A stretch of DNA of 31,738 bases, taken from positions 1-31,738 of the forward strand of contig CAYQAS010000043.1 of assembly GCA_964415525.1 (NCBI GenBank), given 5' to 3'. The DNA is from CAZPUI01 sp964415525 (GTDB taxonomy: Bacteria; Acidobacteriota; Holophagae; Holophagales; Holophagaceae). Below are positions 17,901-25,624 of this stretch, piece by piece. The notes beneath the pieces are model-generated. The model did not search any database. It saw only the letters and a list, made by a program, of their open reading frames with translations, and was not told the DNA's origin. The position numbers were made by a program, and so were the translations under genes. The stretch's first letter is position 1. Each line of letters begins with the position of its first letter.

Positions 17901-20900
17901 CCGTGAGCTGGGCAGAGGAGAGGGCTCGTGCCTGAGCCGTTCCGAGGGCACCGATGCCTTCCGTGGTCATCGAGGCGATGGCGGTGGTGTTCAGAGCGGC
18001 CACGGCAGAGGTGACCAACTGCGCGACATCCGCCGTTTCCAGTGCGGCCACCTGGTTGGAACCAAGGGCGCCGGCCTGGGCAGCGGTGAGCCGACTCGCC
18101 TGAGTGGTGCTGAGGGCGGCGATCTGGTCTGTCGTCAGGGCGGCGACCTGGGCTGTGGTCAGCCCCGTCGTGGTCAGGCTTGAGATCTGGTCCGATGTGA
18201 AGGCGGCGATCTGATCCGTGCCGAGCTTCGAAATCTGGGTTGTCGTGAGGGCGGCGACCCCTTGGGTCGTGAGCGCAGCGACCTGGGATGTGCTAAGGGC
18301 GCTGACCTGGGCTGTGGTCAAGGACCGGATTTGGGCCGAACCAAGCGCTCCAAGCCCATCTGTGGTCAGGGCGTTCAGGGCAGCGGTGCTGAGGGCTGCA
18401 ACGGCAGCGGTGCTCATCGCAGCCAAATCCTGCGTCTCAAGGGCAGCGGCCTGGGCTGTGTTAAGGGCCGCAGCCTGAGAGGCACTCAGTGCTGCCGTAC
18501 CCGCAGTCGTCAAGGCGACGATCTGATCCGTGCCTAGGGCGGCGATCTGGGAGGTCGTCAGGGCGCGGAACTGGCTGGTGTTGAGGGCTCCGATGCCCTC
18601 CGTGGAGACGGCGCCCAGCGCGGAGGTGGTCAGGGCCGCGAGGTCCTGAGTCTCCATGGCGGCGAAGTCCTGGGTCTCCATGGCCGCCATTTGGGCGGAC
18701 CCGAGGGCGGCCGCCTGTGCGGTCGTCAGGGCGCGGGCCTGGGTCGTGCCCAGTGCCACGATCTGGTCGGTGGTCAGGGCCGCCACCTGGGCGGTGCTCA
18801 GGGATGTCGTGCTCAGGTTTGCAACCTGATTGGTGGTGAACGCCTGGATCTGGGTCGTGGACAGCTTGCCGATCTGGGCGGCGCTGAGGTAGCTGATGGT
18901 GCCCGTGGCGAGAGAGGCCAGGAGATCCGTGCTGAGGGATTCGATCTGGCCGGTGGTGAGGGCGCGCACTTGGGCCGATCCGAGGGCGCCGAGGGCATCC
19001 GTCGTGAGGGCATTGAGGGTGGTGGTGGACAGGGCGGCGATGGCCGCCGTGGTCAGGGCCGCCAGATCCTGGGTTTCGAAGGCTGCCGCCTGGGAGGTGC
19101 CGAGGACGGCTGCCTGGGCCGCGGTCAGCGTCTGAGCCTGGGCGGTGCCTAGGGCCGCGATCTGGTCACTGGTCAGGGCGGCGACCTGGGAGGTCGTCAT
19201 GGCGCGGATCTGGGCGGTGCCCAGGGCGGCGATGCCACCGGTGCTCATGGCCGCAAGGGCGGTCGTTGTGAGGGCAGTGGTGGCGGCGGTGGAAAGGGCC
19301 GCGACATCCTGCGTCTCCATGGCGGCCAGTTGATCAGAGGTCAGGGCGGAAGCCTGGGTGGAATTGAACCCGCGAGTCTGGGAGGTGCCCAGGGCAATGA
19401 TCTGATCCGTCGTCAGGGCCTGGACCTGACTGGTGGTCAGGGCAGCGGTGCTCAACCGGGCCATCTGATCGGTAGTGAGTGCCTGGATCTGGCTCGTGGA
19501 GAGTTTGGAGACCTGTGTCGTGGACAGGGCCGCGACGCCCATGGTGGTCATGGCGGCGAGCTGTTCGGTTCCGAGAGCCGCCACTTGAGAGGTCGTGAAC
19601 GCTCGAATCTGGCTGGTGTCGAGCAGGGCGATGCCGCTGGTGCTGACGGCGGCCAAAGCACTGGTGCTGAGGGCGGCGATCGCTCCTGTGCTCAGCTGTG
19701 CGAGGTCGGCCACTTCCAGGGCGGCAGCCTGTTCAGAGGTGAGAGCCGCGACTTGCGCAGTCTTTAGGGCGGCCGCTTGAGTGGTGCCGAGGGCGACGAT
19801 CTGATCGGTGGTCAGGGCCTGGATCTGGCTCGTGCTCAGCTTGGAGGTGCTGAACTGGGCGATTTGACTGGTGGTCAGGGCCTGGACCTGACTGGTGGAA
19901 AGCTTGGCGATCTGGGCATCCGTCAGATTGGAAAGGGTGCCCGTCGTGATGGCGGCCACCTGTTCGGTGGTGAGCGCCGTGATCTGTGCTGTGGTGAGGG
20001 CTCTGACGCGTGCGGCGTCCAGGGCGGCGATGCCCTCCGTCGTCATGGCTGCGATCGCATCGGTGCTGAGTGAGGCGATGGAGAAAGAGGTAAGCACCGC
20101 AAGGTCGCGCGTTTCCATGGCGGCGACCTGGGCCGATGTGAGGGCGGCGGCCTGGGACATCGAAAGGGTGCTGGCCTGCTCCGTATCCAGGGCCACAATC
20201 TGATCGGTGCCCAACGCCGCAATCTGGGCGGTGGTCATCGCACGCAGTTGCGCCGTGGAGAGGGCCTCGATCTCGCCCGTTGTAAGGGCACCGACGGCGT
20301 TGGTGCTCAAGGAGCGGATGGCGCTGGTGCTCAGGACTGCGAAGTCCTCCACCTGCATGGCAGCGACTTGGTCGGTGAGGAGCGCTCCGGCCTGGGCGGT
20401 GGTCAGTGCGCCGAATTGGGTGGTCGTCAAGGCGACGATCTGATCGGTGGTGAGGGCTTGGACTTGCGTGGTTGTCAGTGCCCGGGTGGACAGCTTGCTG
20501 ATTTGGTCGGTGGTCAGGGCCTGGACAAGGTCCGTGTCGAGGGCAGCCACCTGGGCGGTGGTGAGGGCGGCGATGTTGGTCGTGGTCAGGGCGGTGACCT
20601 GCTCAGTGGTCAAAGCCCCCAACTGTGTCGTCGTCAACGCCTGCATCAAGGCTGTTCCGAGACCTGCAAGACCGTCGGTATTGAGCGCCGCAATTCCGCT
20701 GGTACTCAATGCACGGATCGCCGCGGAGCTCAGGGCGGCAAGATCCTGGGATTGCATGGCCGAGAGTTGATCGGTGTTCAGGGCCTGGGCCTGGGCTGAG
20801 GTGATCGCCCGTGCCTGCGTGGTCGTAAGGGCAACGATCTGGTCGGTGGTCAGCGCTTGAACCTGGGCCGTGGAGAGTTTGGCCACCTGAGACGTATAGA

Positions 20901-22425
20901 ACGCCGACAGGGCATCCGTGGTCATGGCCGCGATCTGGGCGGTTCCGAGCGCTCCGATCTGTGTGAGGCTGAGGGATTGCGCCTGGGTCGTTCCCAGCGA
21001 GGCGATCTGATCCGTGGATAAAGCGGTGATAACCGAAGTGCTCAGGGCACCCAGCGCGGCTGTCGTGAGGGACGCGAGATCCTGGGTCTCCAGGGCGGCT
21101 GCCTGGGTGGTCGTCAGGGCGCCCGCCTGGGCCGAGGTGAAGGCACGCACTTGCGTGGTGCTCAATGCGACAATCTGGTCGGTGCTGAGCGCGCGAACCT
21201 GCGCGGTGCCCAGGGCGCTGGTGGCAAGGCTTCCAATCTGGTCTGTGGTGAGGGCCTGGACCTGCGTTGTGGAGAGCCTGGCAATCTGGGAGCTGCTGAA
21301 GATGGCGATGTCACCCGTTTCCAGGGCGGCCACTTGGCTTGTGTTGAGGGCACCGACTTGGTTCAGGGTGAGGGCTTTGACCTGGGTCGTCGTCAGCGCC
21401 GCGATGCCATCCGTTGTCAGGGCCTGAAGGGCGGTGGTGTTGATGGCTGCCAATGCCCAGGTGCTGAGAACCGCGAGATCCTCTGTTTCCATCGCGGCGA
21501 TCTGAGCGGAGCCCAGGGCGGCAACTTGGGCTCCAGTCAGGTCGTGTGCCTGGGCGGTGGTCAGTCCGGCGACCTGCTCGGTTGTGAGCGCCTGGGTCTG
21601 GGTGGAACTGAGCGCGGTGGTGTTGAGTTGAGTGATCTGCTCGGTGGTGAGGGCCTGGACCTGGGAGGTGATCAGTTTGGAGATCTGGGCGGTGGTCAGA
21701 ACGTTGACGCCCTGGGTCGAGAGTGCTGCGATCTGCTGCGTCGAAAGGGCCTGGATCTGGTTCGTGGAGAGCCCTGATATCTGGGTGGGGGTCAAGGCCG
21801 CGATGAGATCGGTGCCAAAGGCGCGTAACTGGGATGTGGTAAATGACCTCAGCTGGGTCGGATCCAGGGCAGTCACCTGGGCGGTCGTGAGCGCGCCGAC
21901 CGCGCTTGTGGTGAAGGCCGCAAGGGCCTGGGTCGTCATGGAAACCAAGTCCTGGGTTTCCATGGCGCTTACCTGGTCGGTGCTGAGCGCGGCCGCCTGG
22001 GCGGTGGTGAGAACCCGCGTCTGGATGCCCGTCAGTGCAACGATCTGATCCGTCGTCAGAGCTTGAGCCTGATTGGTCGTCAAGGCATTCACGGATGTGG
22101 TGGACAGATTGCTCACCTGGTCCGTGGTCAGTGCCGAAACTTGCGCGGTCGTCAGCGCCTTGAAGGTCGCCACCGAGAAGGCAAGCAACTGGGCATTGCT
22201 AGGGCTGTACGTCAGCGCCTGGATCTGCTCGGTAGTCAGGGCCTGGACCTGGGTGGTCGACAGGACGCTGATATCTACCGAGTCCACGGCCTGAATCTGC
22301 TCCGTTGTCAGCGCAGCGATCTGAGCCGTGGACATGGCCTGGAAATCGCCAGTGCGCAACGACCTGATCTGCGTCGTCGACAGAGCCTGGATCTGGGTAG
22401 TCGACATCCCTGTCACGATAGACAT
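14980..22425 (-). CDS. Giant Ser/Thr-rich octapeptide-repeat protein
   Basis: 2481 residues made almost entirely of an 8-residue unit with consensus [TS]-T-x-Q-[IV]-x-A-L, about 300 copies. Nearly every unit begins with two Ser/Thr, giving roughly 600 hydroxyl residues; I saw no cysteine and only one tryptophan. The protein is acidic (many TTDQ/TTEQ) with few Lys/Arg. There is no signal peptide, membrane segment or recognisable enzymatic or export domain; it begins MSIVTGMSTTQIQAL and ends DQIAHLNF. Octads are grouped into about 20 larger modules starting with an ETQDLAAL-like octad. The start is secure: GGAGGGG lies 5 nt before ATG 22425. I do not recognise a named family; an adhesin, S-layer-like, filament or matrix protein is plausible. 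The downstream multi-enzyme glycosyltransferase makes it a candidate heavily O-glycosylated protein (inference). Confidence 0.9.
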   Translation of the reverse strand: MSIVTGMSTTQIQALSTTQIRSLRTGDFQAMSTAQIAALTTEQIQAVDSVDISVLSTTQVQALTTEQIQALTYSPSNAQLLAFSVATFKALTTAQVSALTTDQVSNLSTTSVNALTTNQAQALTTDQIVALTGIQTRVLTTAQAAALSTDQVSAMETQDLVSMTTQALAAFTTSAVGALTTAQVTALDPTQLRSFTTSQLRAFGTDLIAALTPTQISGLSTNQIQALSTQQIAALSTQGVNVLTTAQISKLITSQVQALTTEQITQLNTTALSSTQTQALTTEQVAGLTTAQAHDLTGAQVAALGSAQIAAMETEDLAVLSTWALAAINTTALQALTTDGIAALTTTQVKALTLNQVGALNTSQVAALETGDIAIFSSSQIARLSTTQVQALTTDQIGSLATSALGTAQVRALSTDQIVALSTTQVRAFTSAQAGALTTTQAAALETQDLASLTTAALGALSTSVITALSTDQIASLGTTQAQSLSLTQIGALGTAQIAAMTTDALSAFYTSQVAKLSTAQVQALTTDQIVALTTTQARAITSAQAQALNTDQLSAMQSQDLAALSSAAIRALSTSGIAALNTDGLAGLGTALMQALTTTQLGALTTEQVTALTTTNIAALTTAQVAALDTDLVQALTTDQISKLSTRALTTTQVQALTTDQIVALTTTQFGALTTAQAGALLTDQVAAMQVEDFAVLSTSAIRSLSTNAVGALTTGEIEALSTAQLRAMTTAQIAALGTDQIVALDTEQASTLSMSQAAALTSAQVAAMETRDLAVLTSFSIASLSTDAIAAMTTEGIAALDAARVRALTTAQITALTTEQVAAITTGTLSNLTDAQIAKLSTSQVQALTTSQIAQFSTSKLSTSQIQALTTDQIVALGTTQAAALKTAQVAALTSEQAAALEVADLAQLSTGAIAALSTSALAAVSTSGIALLDTSQIRAFTTSQVAALGTEQLAAMTTMGVAALSTTQVSKLSTSQIQALTTDQMARLSTAALTTSQVQALTTDQIIALGTSQTRGFNSTQASALTSDQLAAMETQDVAALSTAATTALTTTALAAMSTGGIAALGTAQIRAMTTSQVAALTSDQIAALGTAQAQTLTAAQAAVLGTSQAAAFETQDLAALTTAAIAALSTTTLNALTTDALGALGSAQVRALTTGQIESLSTDLLASLATGTISYLSAAQIGKLSTTQIQAFTTNQVANLSTTSLSTAQVAALTTDQIVALGTTQARALTTAQAAALGSAQMAAMETQDFAAMETQDLAALTTSALGAVSTEGIGALNTSQFRALTTSQIAALGTDQIVALTTAGTAALSASQAAALNTAQAAALETQDLAAMSTAAVAALSTAALNALTTDGLGALGSAQIRSLTTAQVSALSTSQVAALTTQGVAALTTTQISKLGTDQIAAFTSDQISSLTTTGLTTAQVAALTTDQIAALSTTQASRLTAAQAGALGSNQVAALETADVAQLVTSAVAALNTTAIASMTTEGIGALGTAQARALSSAQLTALTTDQVAALTTQSIQALISSQISKLETDQIQALTTSQISRLTTSALTTSQVQALNTDQIVALTTTQARGLTTAQSAALSSDQIAAMEAQDLVSFTTNALAALTTSAVAAMSTASVADLSTSQTRALTTSQMAALNTDQIVALDTDQARSLAASQVAALGSTQAAALETQDLAALTSTAIAAFNTTALNALTTEGMGALGSAQIQALTTTQVGALNTSQIAALTPTGVAALTTAQIGKLSTSQIAAFTSDQIASLTTTGLTTTQMVALTTEQIAAFSTTQASRLTALQAGALGSDQVAALETSDLAQLSTSAIGALNTTALGSLTTEGIAALGTAQARALSSAQLTALTTDQVAAFTTQTIAALATTQINKLSTSQVQALTTTQISRLATSALNTSQIQALNTDQIVALTTTQARGLTTAQSAALSSDQIAAMEAQDLVSFTTNALAALTTSAIAALSTSSVANLSTYQTRALTSAQVAALNTDQIVALDTDQARSLAASQVAALGSSQAAAMETQDLAALTTTALAAMNTTAISSLSTDGIAALGTDQIKALTTTQVTALTTDQISSLPSQVIQAMSTLQISKLSTGQIQAIGTSQVSSLNTAALTTTQIKALTTDQVAALTTSQASLLTATQASALGTDQVAAFETQDLVRLTTSALAAMGTSAVSALTTEGIGALTTTQVKALTTSQVKALTTDQIVALGVDQVKNLSAAQVGAFGTDQAAALETQDLAALTTTALAGMTTTALSALSTDGINALGTAQVRALTLNQIGALTTGQISALSTTSVSNLTTTQVAKLSTTQIQALTTDQIPSLSTTTFNTVQIQALTSDQIVALTTTQARALTVAQAGAFTTTQAVALETQDLAQLSTSAVVALSTTIVNALTTDAIAALTSTQVRALTTSQLTSLSTSQIAAVTTDDIAVLSTTQIIKLLTSQIQALTTEQIEAFSVSQTLALTSAQIAALTTDQIAHLNF
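14983..22405 (-). repeat. 24-bp/octapeptide tandem repeat with two-tier modules
   Basis: The basic unit is 24 bp (8 codons). The higher-order unit begins with E-[TA]-x-D-[LVF]-[AV]-x-[LMF] and comes mainly in two lengths: a long module of 17 octads in which octad 12 is always cut to 5 residues (TTTGL, STAAL, NTAAL), 133 residues or 399 bp, and a short module of 10 octads, 80 residues or 240 bp. I counted about eleven long modules and five exact short ones, plus variants of 9, 14 and 20 octads. Position-specific marks recur: Gly in octad 4 (TTEGIAAL) and Lys in octad 9 (STTQISKL). One local duplication is visible as METQDFAAMETQDLAAL (coding near 18650). Confidence 0.88.
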
Positions 22426-22813
22426 GTTCCCCTCCGTGGGAATCTGGCGACCCAGGCAGACGGACGTAGCGATGGGTGTATCGCAACGGGATCTAGACCT
22501 AGACTTTCGTTAGATCGGTCAGCGACGCGAAAACCTTTAACGGATTTTGATTTAGTCGCATCAAGTATTGTTTTGTATTGACTTGTGTGATTTGTGGTCG
22601 GCCATGGCTTGGAAAAAGGATCGCGTATGGAGGTGATCCTATGTCTTGGGGGCTGAGCACGTCGGTGCTCCCGTTTGAGCCCGCTGGACTGCCTCCGGTG
22701 GCTGGTTCGTCTACGTAAGCCAAGGGGACCTCGGATGCGCTCCCGGGAACTGACGGCGCCACCAGCGGTGCACGAGGCGCACCCGTTGTAGACTGGACGG
22801 GCAAGGAGCGGGA
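22426..22813. promoter_or_regulatory. AT-richer divergent control region
   Basis: This 390-nt divergent gap lies between the giant gene (-) and exbD (+). Bases 22500-22620 are distinctly more A/T-rich than the surroundings, as expected for promoters. A small palindrome TCTAG-AC-CTAGA lies at about 22492-22503. TTGATG with TTAAAG 18 bp downstream on the minus strand (about 22563 to 22534) is a possible but weak promoter for the giant gene. No exbB/tolQ gene is present. Confidence 0.4.
22641..22718 (+). CDS. Possible 25-residue peptide with strong Shine-Dalgarno
   Basis: ATG 22641 is preceded by GGAGGTGAT (22629-22637), the best Shine-Dalgarno match in the region. The frame encodes 25 residues (MSWGLSTSVLPFEPAGL, then Pro/Gly/Ser-rich) and stops with TAA 95 nt before exbD. 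I recognise no family. It could be a leader peptide or a relic of a lost gene such as an exbB. Chance occurrence is possible. Confidence 0.3.
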   Translation: MSWGLSTSVLPFEPAGLPPVAGSST

Positions 22814-23236
22814 ATGGCGTTCACACCGGGGTCCAAGCACGGGCAGATGGCCGACATCAACATGACGCCGCTCATCGACGTGATGTTGGTGCTGCTCATC
22901 ATATTCATGGTGGCGGCACCCATGCTGACGACGGGGTTGGACGTGAACCTGCCCGAGAGCAAGACCGGGCGGAGCCTGGAGAGCGAGGCCCTGGTGGTGA
23001 CCATGTCTCGGGATGGCCGCATCAGCTTCGAGAAGCAGCCCGTGCAAGAGGAGGCTCTGAAGAAGCTCCTGCGTCAGCGGGCGGCCACTGCGCGGAAACG
23101 TCCAGTGCTCGTCCAGGCCGACCACAACCTCCCCTATGGGCGGGTCATCACCGTGGTGGATCTCATCCGTGAGGCCGGCTTCACCCAGGTGGGGTTCGTG
23201 ACGACAGCGGTCCCGGTGCCCGGCGAGGCGCGATGA
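22814..23236 (+). CDS. exbD: ExbD/TolR-family biopolymer transport protein
   Basis: 140 residues. A short cytoplasmic N terminus leads into DINMTPLIDVMLVLLIIFMV, one membrane helix at about 19-38 carrying the essential aspartate (D22) of ExbD/TolR proton-channel subunits. A periplasmic domain follows, with V/ISxDGxI-type sequence (TMSRDGRISF). With an ExbB/TolQ pentamer, such proteins turn proton-motive force into motion of TonB or TolA. AAGGAG (22803-22808) precedes ATG 22814. Its stop overlaps the next start (ATGA, 23233-23236). No ExbB/TolQ gene is adjacent, so the partner must be encoded elsewhere. Confidence 0.93.
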   Translation: MAFTPGSKHGQMADINMTPLIDVMLVLLIIFMVAAPMLTTGLDVNLPESKTGRSLESEALVVTMSRDGRISFEKQPVQEEALKKLLRQRAATARKRPVLVQADHNLPYGRVITVVDLIREAGFTQVGFVTTAVPVPGEAR

Positions 23237-24039
23237 GCCGCGAGTTGGCGGGTCTGCTCCAGGCGCGTTCGCGCCTGGATGTCATGCGCTGGCCGATGGG
23301 CATTGGTCTGAGCGTGGGCATCCATGTCCTGGTGGGCGCAGCGATCCTCTTGGGTTCGCGGGTCAAGCCCGCAGTGGAGGAAGACCGCAAGGTGACCTGG
23401 GTGACCCTGCCGGCGGCTGGAGGAACCTCGGGGGGATCGGGTGCTCAGGAGGCAGGAGAAACCGGCGAGCGGGTGCGGCGCGTGGAGGAGGTGGCTCCCA
23501 AGAGTCAGGATGCTGTGAAAGGTCTGCCGAGCCCGGAGGGCCTCAGTGCCGCCGGGAAGCGGACGCCCGTGAAGGGGACGAGTCCCGATCCGGCCTCCAC
23601 GGGTCAGGCCCGGGAAGCCAGCAAAGGCAAGGACGTGAACCCCAATGCCCCGAAGGGCGCCGCGGGCAGTGGCGGTGGCGGGGGCGTTGGGCAGGGCACT
23701 GGTGTGCTGGGGATGCCCAGCGGCGGCGCGAGCGGCGGCGTCGGCATGATCGGCGAGCTGGACGGCAATTTCCCCTACACCTGGTACCTGCAGCAGGTCC
23801 AGAACCGCATTGCGGCCAACTGGTTCCGCCCCACCGGCGTGCAAGGTCGTGTCCTTATCTATTTCCGCATCCGGCCCGACGGCAGCCTTGAGAGCATCCG
23901 GCGGGATACGCCGAGCCCCAGTGCGCCGTTCAACGAAAGCGCCGAACAGGCCGTGCGCCGGTCGAGCCCGATGCCACCTTTGCCTCAGGGTTTCGACGGC
24001 AAATACCTCGGCGTCTGGTTCTGGTTCACGAGCAACTGA
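23233..24039 (+). CDS. TonB-like energy transducer
   Basis: 268 residues. One membrane anchor near the N terminus (about 24-42, IGLSVGIHVLVGAAILLGS) is followed by a long flexible, Gly/Pro/Ser/Lys-rich periplasmic linker with a poly-Gly run (about 45-180). The C-terminal TonB/TolA-type domain (about 183-268) contains YTWYLQQVQNRIAANWFRP and IYFRIRPDGSLESIRR, then PMPPLPQGFDGKYLGVWFWF. TonB-C domains contact outer-membrane receptors, TolA-C domains contact Pal/TolB; the periplasmic sequence here is closer to the generic TonB-C pattern. It is translationally coupled to exbD by a 4-nt overlap. No TonB-dependent receptor is in the window, so the cargo is unknown. Confidence 0.87.
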   Translation: MSRELAGLLQARSRLDVMRWPMGIGLSVGIHVLVGAAILLGSRVKPAVEEDRKVTWVTLPAAGGTSGGSGAQEAGETGERVRRVEEVAPKSQDAVKGLPSPEGLSAAGKRTPVKGTSPDPASTGQAREASKGKDVNPNAPKGAAGSGGGGGVGQGTGVLGMPSGGASGGVGMIGELDGNFPYTWYLQQVQNRIAANWFRPTGVQGRVLIYFRIRPDGSLESIRRDTPSPSAPFNESAEQAVRRSSPMPPLPQGFDGKYLGVWFWFTSN

Positions 24040-24188
24040 GATCAGGCCTGGGGGCCACCACGTTGGAGAACGGGAGGGTTGGCCCAGGGTAAAGGCCCAG
24101 CCGGGGGCCAGCCGCACCTAAGCCAGGAAGCACAGCCACGAGCAGCCGCAGCTTGGTTTTTCCTCGCTGAAGGAGGTATTGCAGCGTG

Positions 24189-24345
24189 AGGCCCGAAACG
24201 ATCCCTGCGAGCCTCTGAGGCTTTCTCTTGTGTGCGCAGCGGACGCCTGAAGCCAAAAGTGCCCACCAAGAAACGGAACAGGCGGTGGGCCCGCACGGAG
24301 AAATGCTGGGTACCCCCTTGCCAAAGGCATGCGTTCTCGCCCCAA
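24189..24345 (+). ncRNA. Candidate structured small RNA (6S-like?) upstream of the WYL gene
   Basis: In the 430-nt gap 24040-24468, TTGGTT (24153-24158) and TATTGC (24177-24182), 18 bp apart, form a plausible promoter. The predicted transcript contains nested pairings: TTTCTC (24222-24227) with GAGAAA (24298-24303), GTGCG (24232-24236) with CGCAC (24292-24296), and GCCCACC (24261-24267) with GGTGGGC (24284-24290). The stretch TGCGCAGCGGACGCCTGAAGCC recalls the GTTCGCAAGCGG...CCTGAGCC part of 6S RNA, but the asymmetric fold is not a clear 6S rod. It could also be a leader for the downstream gene. The rest of the gap shows nothing I can name. Confidence 0.3.
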
Positions 24346-24468
24346 GCGTGGTGTGGCTGAACATGACAAACCAGAAACGACGCGCACTTCTCCTGGACCC
24401 CGCGATGGCCTGGAGTGGACGCCGACGAAGGCTTGCGGCCAAGATGAGGGGCTGGAGGAGACCCCTAC

Positions 24469-25557
24469 ATGTCGCCCAGGAAAGTCGCAAAGAAAGCCGA
24501 TGCCCCCGCGAAGCTCAGCGCCGAGGTGAAACCCGAGAAGGTGCAGGCCGCGAAGGCGGAGGTTAAGCCCGCGCGTCCCTCCCGGGCCAAGGCGAAAAAG
24601 GTGGAAGCCCAGGAACCTGTCGCCATCGTGCCCGAGCCGATTCCGGCTCCTGTGGAGCCCGTCAAGACGCGTGGACGCAAGCCGAAGGCCGCTGTACCGA
24701 TAGTGGAGGCACCCACTCCCGTCCAGGTGAAGGCCGCCGCCCCTGTGGCCGCGCCTGCGCCCTCCGCCTCCGAGATCGATGGTCATGTCGCGACGGTGCT
24801 CAGCGCAATCCGTCAGGGCCGCGCCATTGAGCTGATTTTCCTCGATGCTGAGACCAACCCGCCTCGCACGTTTGAAGCCCGTCAGCTGATCTTCGACGTC
24901 TTCACCCAGGCCTGGTTTATCTGGGGATGGGATCGCCGCTATAACGCTGAGCGTCACCACCGCGTGGATGCCCTGGCGGAGGTCAACCTCGTGGATGGAC
25001 CCGGTCGCGCGGCCCAGGGTCCCTTCGCCGAAGGCACCCCTGCCAATCAGATCGGTGGCTGGCGAGGTGGCGAGCCGATTCCCGTTAAGGCCCAGCTCCA
25101 GAAGCAGTGGGTCTTTGCGGTGCGTCAGGCACCGGCAGCCTTCCCCGATTTCAAGCTGGAGGAAGGGGAGGATGGCAAGGCTTCCGTGAGCTTCACCGCC
25201 ACGGATCTGCGCGCCATCGCCCGCTGGGTTATGCAGTTCGGGGATGGCATCACGGTGCTGGAGCCCCAGCGCCTCGTGGATCGCGTGCGGCAGGTGGCCC
25301 AGGCCTGGGGCGCCAAGGTGGCCCCGACACCCGCGCCGAAGCCAGAACCCGTGAAGGAGGAACCCAGGCACCGGCCCGCGTCGCGATCGGAATCCCGGTC
25401 GGAGGCTCGATCCGAAGCTCGTTCTGAGGTCCGCTCCGAGCCCAAGCCTGAGCCGGCGCATCGCCACCGCGAGCGGGATCGTGAACGGGAACGTGAGCGT
25501 GAGCCTGAAGCTCCCTCCAAGAATCCCCGCATCGAGATCCGGCTGGACCGGCTCTAG
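24469..25557 (+). CDS. WYL-domain protein with disordered basic tails
   Basis: 362 residues. The N-terminal 100 residues are low-complexity Lys/Ala/Pro, including an AT-hook-like KTRGRKPKA (about 66-74). A WYL-type domain follows (about 105-177: AIRQGRAIELIFLDAETNPP, then WFIWGWDRRYNAERHHRVDAL), and a WCX-like C-terminal domain (about 203-280, ending ARWVMQFGDGITVLEPQRLV). The tail (285-355) is repetitive, first SRSEARSEARSE, then HRERDREREREREPE. WYL domains bind nucleic acids or nucleotides and are usually fused to a winged helix, as in PafBC and DriD; here no HTH is visible. It is probably a nucleic-acid-binding regulator, target unknown. GGAGGAG at 24454-24460 fixes ATG 24469. Confidence 0.75.
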   Translation: MSPRKVAKKADAPAKLSAEVKPEKVQAAKAEVKPARPSRAKAKKVEAQEPVAIVPEPIPAPVEPVKTRGRKPKAAVPIVEAPTPVQVKAAAPVAAPAPSASEIDGHVATVLSAIRQGRAIELIFLDAETNPPRTFEARQLIFDVFTQAWFIWGWDRRYNAERHHRVDALAEVNLVDGPGRAAQGPFAEGTPANQIGGWRGGEPIPVKAQLQKQWVFAVRQAPAAFPDFKLEEGEDGKASVSFTATDLRAIARWVMQFGDGITVLEPQRLVDRVRQVAQAWGAKVAPTPAPKPEPVKEEPRHRPASRSESRSEARSEARSEVRSEPKPEPAHRHRERDREREREREPEAPSKNPRIEIRLDRL

Positions 25558-25574
25558 GGTTCGAACAGTACCAA

Positions 25575-25608
25575 AAAGGAAGGGGCGCCTTGGGGCGCCC
25601 CTCCCTTT
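25575..25608. terminator. Convergent hairpin terminator
   Basis: GGGGCGCC (25582-25589) and GGCGCCCC (25594-25601) form an 8-bp core around TTGG. The stem extends to about 15 bp with one mismatch, through AAAGG/CCTTT. On the minus strand it is followed by TTTTT-type bases, making a good intrinsic terminator for the bacilliredoxin gene; on the plus strand it can also end the WYL transcript. Confidence 0.8.
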
Positions 25609-25624
25609 GGCATGAGGAGGCAGA

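Noticed and set aside
14992..22048. Several long plus-strand open frames (up to about 345 codons) with G-G-x-Q-G-x-D-L-x-R repeats
   Set aside because: They are antisense mirrors of the 24-bp repeat; the minus-strand frame is continuous for 2481 codons with a strong ribosome binding site.
14980..22425. Regular 24-bp repeats considered as a CRISPR array or DNA satellite
   Set aside because: Units are contiguous, degenerate at DNA level, in phase with one long frame, and there are no unique spacers or cas genes.
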